Positions 63,591 to 64,000 of a DNA stretch of 64,000 nt are shown here, piece by piece; the stretch's first letter is position 1, and the number at the start of each line of letters is the position of its first letter. Made by a program: the position numbers and the translations under genes. The stretch lies in the NCBI GenBank assembly GCA_022606135.1, contig JABYQN010000010.1, positions 124,001 to 188,000 of the forward strand, in the 5' to 3' direction. The notes beneath the pieces are model-generated. The model worked only from the letters and a program-made list of their open reading frames with translations, searched no databases and was not told the origin of the DNA. Origin of the DNA: Fomes fomentarius. Lineage: Eukaryota > Basidiomycota > Agaricomycetes > Polyporales > Polyporaceae.

Positions 63591-64000
63591 ATGTCTATCC
63601 CGCCTCCGATGTCGCTCTCACAATCACTTCCGACGTCAGTCCCATCTTCCTCCGCCCCATCTTCCTCCGCCCCTTCTTCCGTCGCTCTTCCCCCTGCTGC
63701 CTTCACGGCATTACCGCCTTCCTCCATCCACACCGTTCTATCGGATTCATCTGCTCTCGTGCTTGATATTCGTCCACACAACGTCTATGTTCAGGCACGC
63801 ATTCCGAATGCGCTCTCACTCTCTGTTCCGTCGACGCTTCTCAAGCGCCCGAACTTTCCGCTCGCAAGACTCGCGGAGATGCTTCCGACCTCTTTTGCTC
63901 GCGACAAGCTTTCTAAATGGCCGCAAGCATCGCGAATCCTTGTCTACGACTCCGACTCGGCGTCCTTACCCCCCAATTTAACCAGCAGCAACCTCCTCGG
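63591..64000 (+). CDS. Rhodanese-domain phosphatase-like protein, 5' part (cut by window end)
   Basis: The open frame runs to the window edge. It reads a Ser/Pro-rich start (MSIPPPMSLSQSLPT), then SALVLDIRPHNVYVQARIPNALSLSVPSTLLKRPN and ASRILVYDSDS. The LDIRP...ARIPNALS.SVPSTLLKRP pattern is the rhodanese/Cdc25-like segment found at the N-terminus of fungal tyrosine phosphatases that act on MAP kinases (Pyp1/PTP2 type). The frame is also open upstream to about 63300 (for example EDSYDSFAAAISARYARQ) without an ATG, so the true start may be in an earlier exon. The catalytic domain would be outside the window, so the phosphatase call is by analogy. Confidence 0.6.
   Translation, partial: MSIPPPMSLSQSLPTSVPSSSAPSSSAPSSVALPPAAFTALPPSSIHTVLSDSSALVLDIRPHNVYVQARIPNALSLSVPSTLLKRPNFPLARLAEMLPTSFARDKLSKWPQASRILVYDSDSASLPPNLTSSNLL

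Overview
The window is genomic DNA of a filamentous basidiomycete, most probably a white-rot member of the Polyporales. The support is: genes split by many short GT-AG introns of about 50-60 bases, a secreted class II manganese peroxidase, a secreted GH16 glucanase, and F-box, HET and P-loop NTPase genes of the kinds that are expanded in mushroom-forming fungi. The species cannot be named from sequence alone. All exon joins were worked out by eye.

Layout. 1.4-3.1 kb: secreted GH16 beta-glucanase (+). 4.0-6.0 kb: F-box gene (+), then a fold-back MITE. 7.3-10.6 kb: intact half-size ABC transporter A (-), with a second MITE in an intron. 10.9-11.6 kb: proteasome chaperone UMP1 (+), divergent from A. 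12.5-15.7 kb: PARP (+), convergent with a manganese peroxidase (16.4-18.0 kb, -). 20.4-22.8 kb: F-box-like gene (-). 24.0-25.6 kb: P-loop NTPase of a Crinkler/RHS-like type (-). 26.1-28.3 kb: HET-domain protein (-). 28.7-30.4 kb: F-box pseudogene (-). 31.1-33.8 kb: ABC transporter B (-). 36.8-37.8 kb: GPR1/FUN34/YaaH transporter (-), with an N-terminal frame problem. 41.2-42.2 kb: NAT9-like acetyltransferase (+). 43.1-45.1 kb: aldehyde dehydrogenase (+). 45.8-47.5 kb: F-box gene (+). 48.5-57.7 kb: ABC pseudogene C (+), split by a Ty1/copia retrotransposon. 58.1-59.7 kb: F-box pseudogene (-). 60.8-62.0 kb: shuffled ABC fragments. 63.3 kb to the end: start of a rhodanese-domain phosphatase-like gene (+).

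Two kinds of DNA alternate. Conserved single-copy genes (UMP1, PARP, NAT9, ALDH, GPR1-like) look normal. Between them lie members of two repeated families, F-box and half-size ABC genes, which occur next to each other at three loci in mixed states of decay, with TE insertions and segmental duplication. The NTPase, the HET protein and relics of what may be an NLR-like N-terminal domain suggest a fast-evolving recognition or defence neighbourhood. That functional reading is inference.
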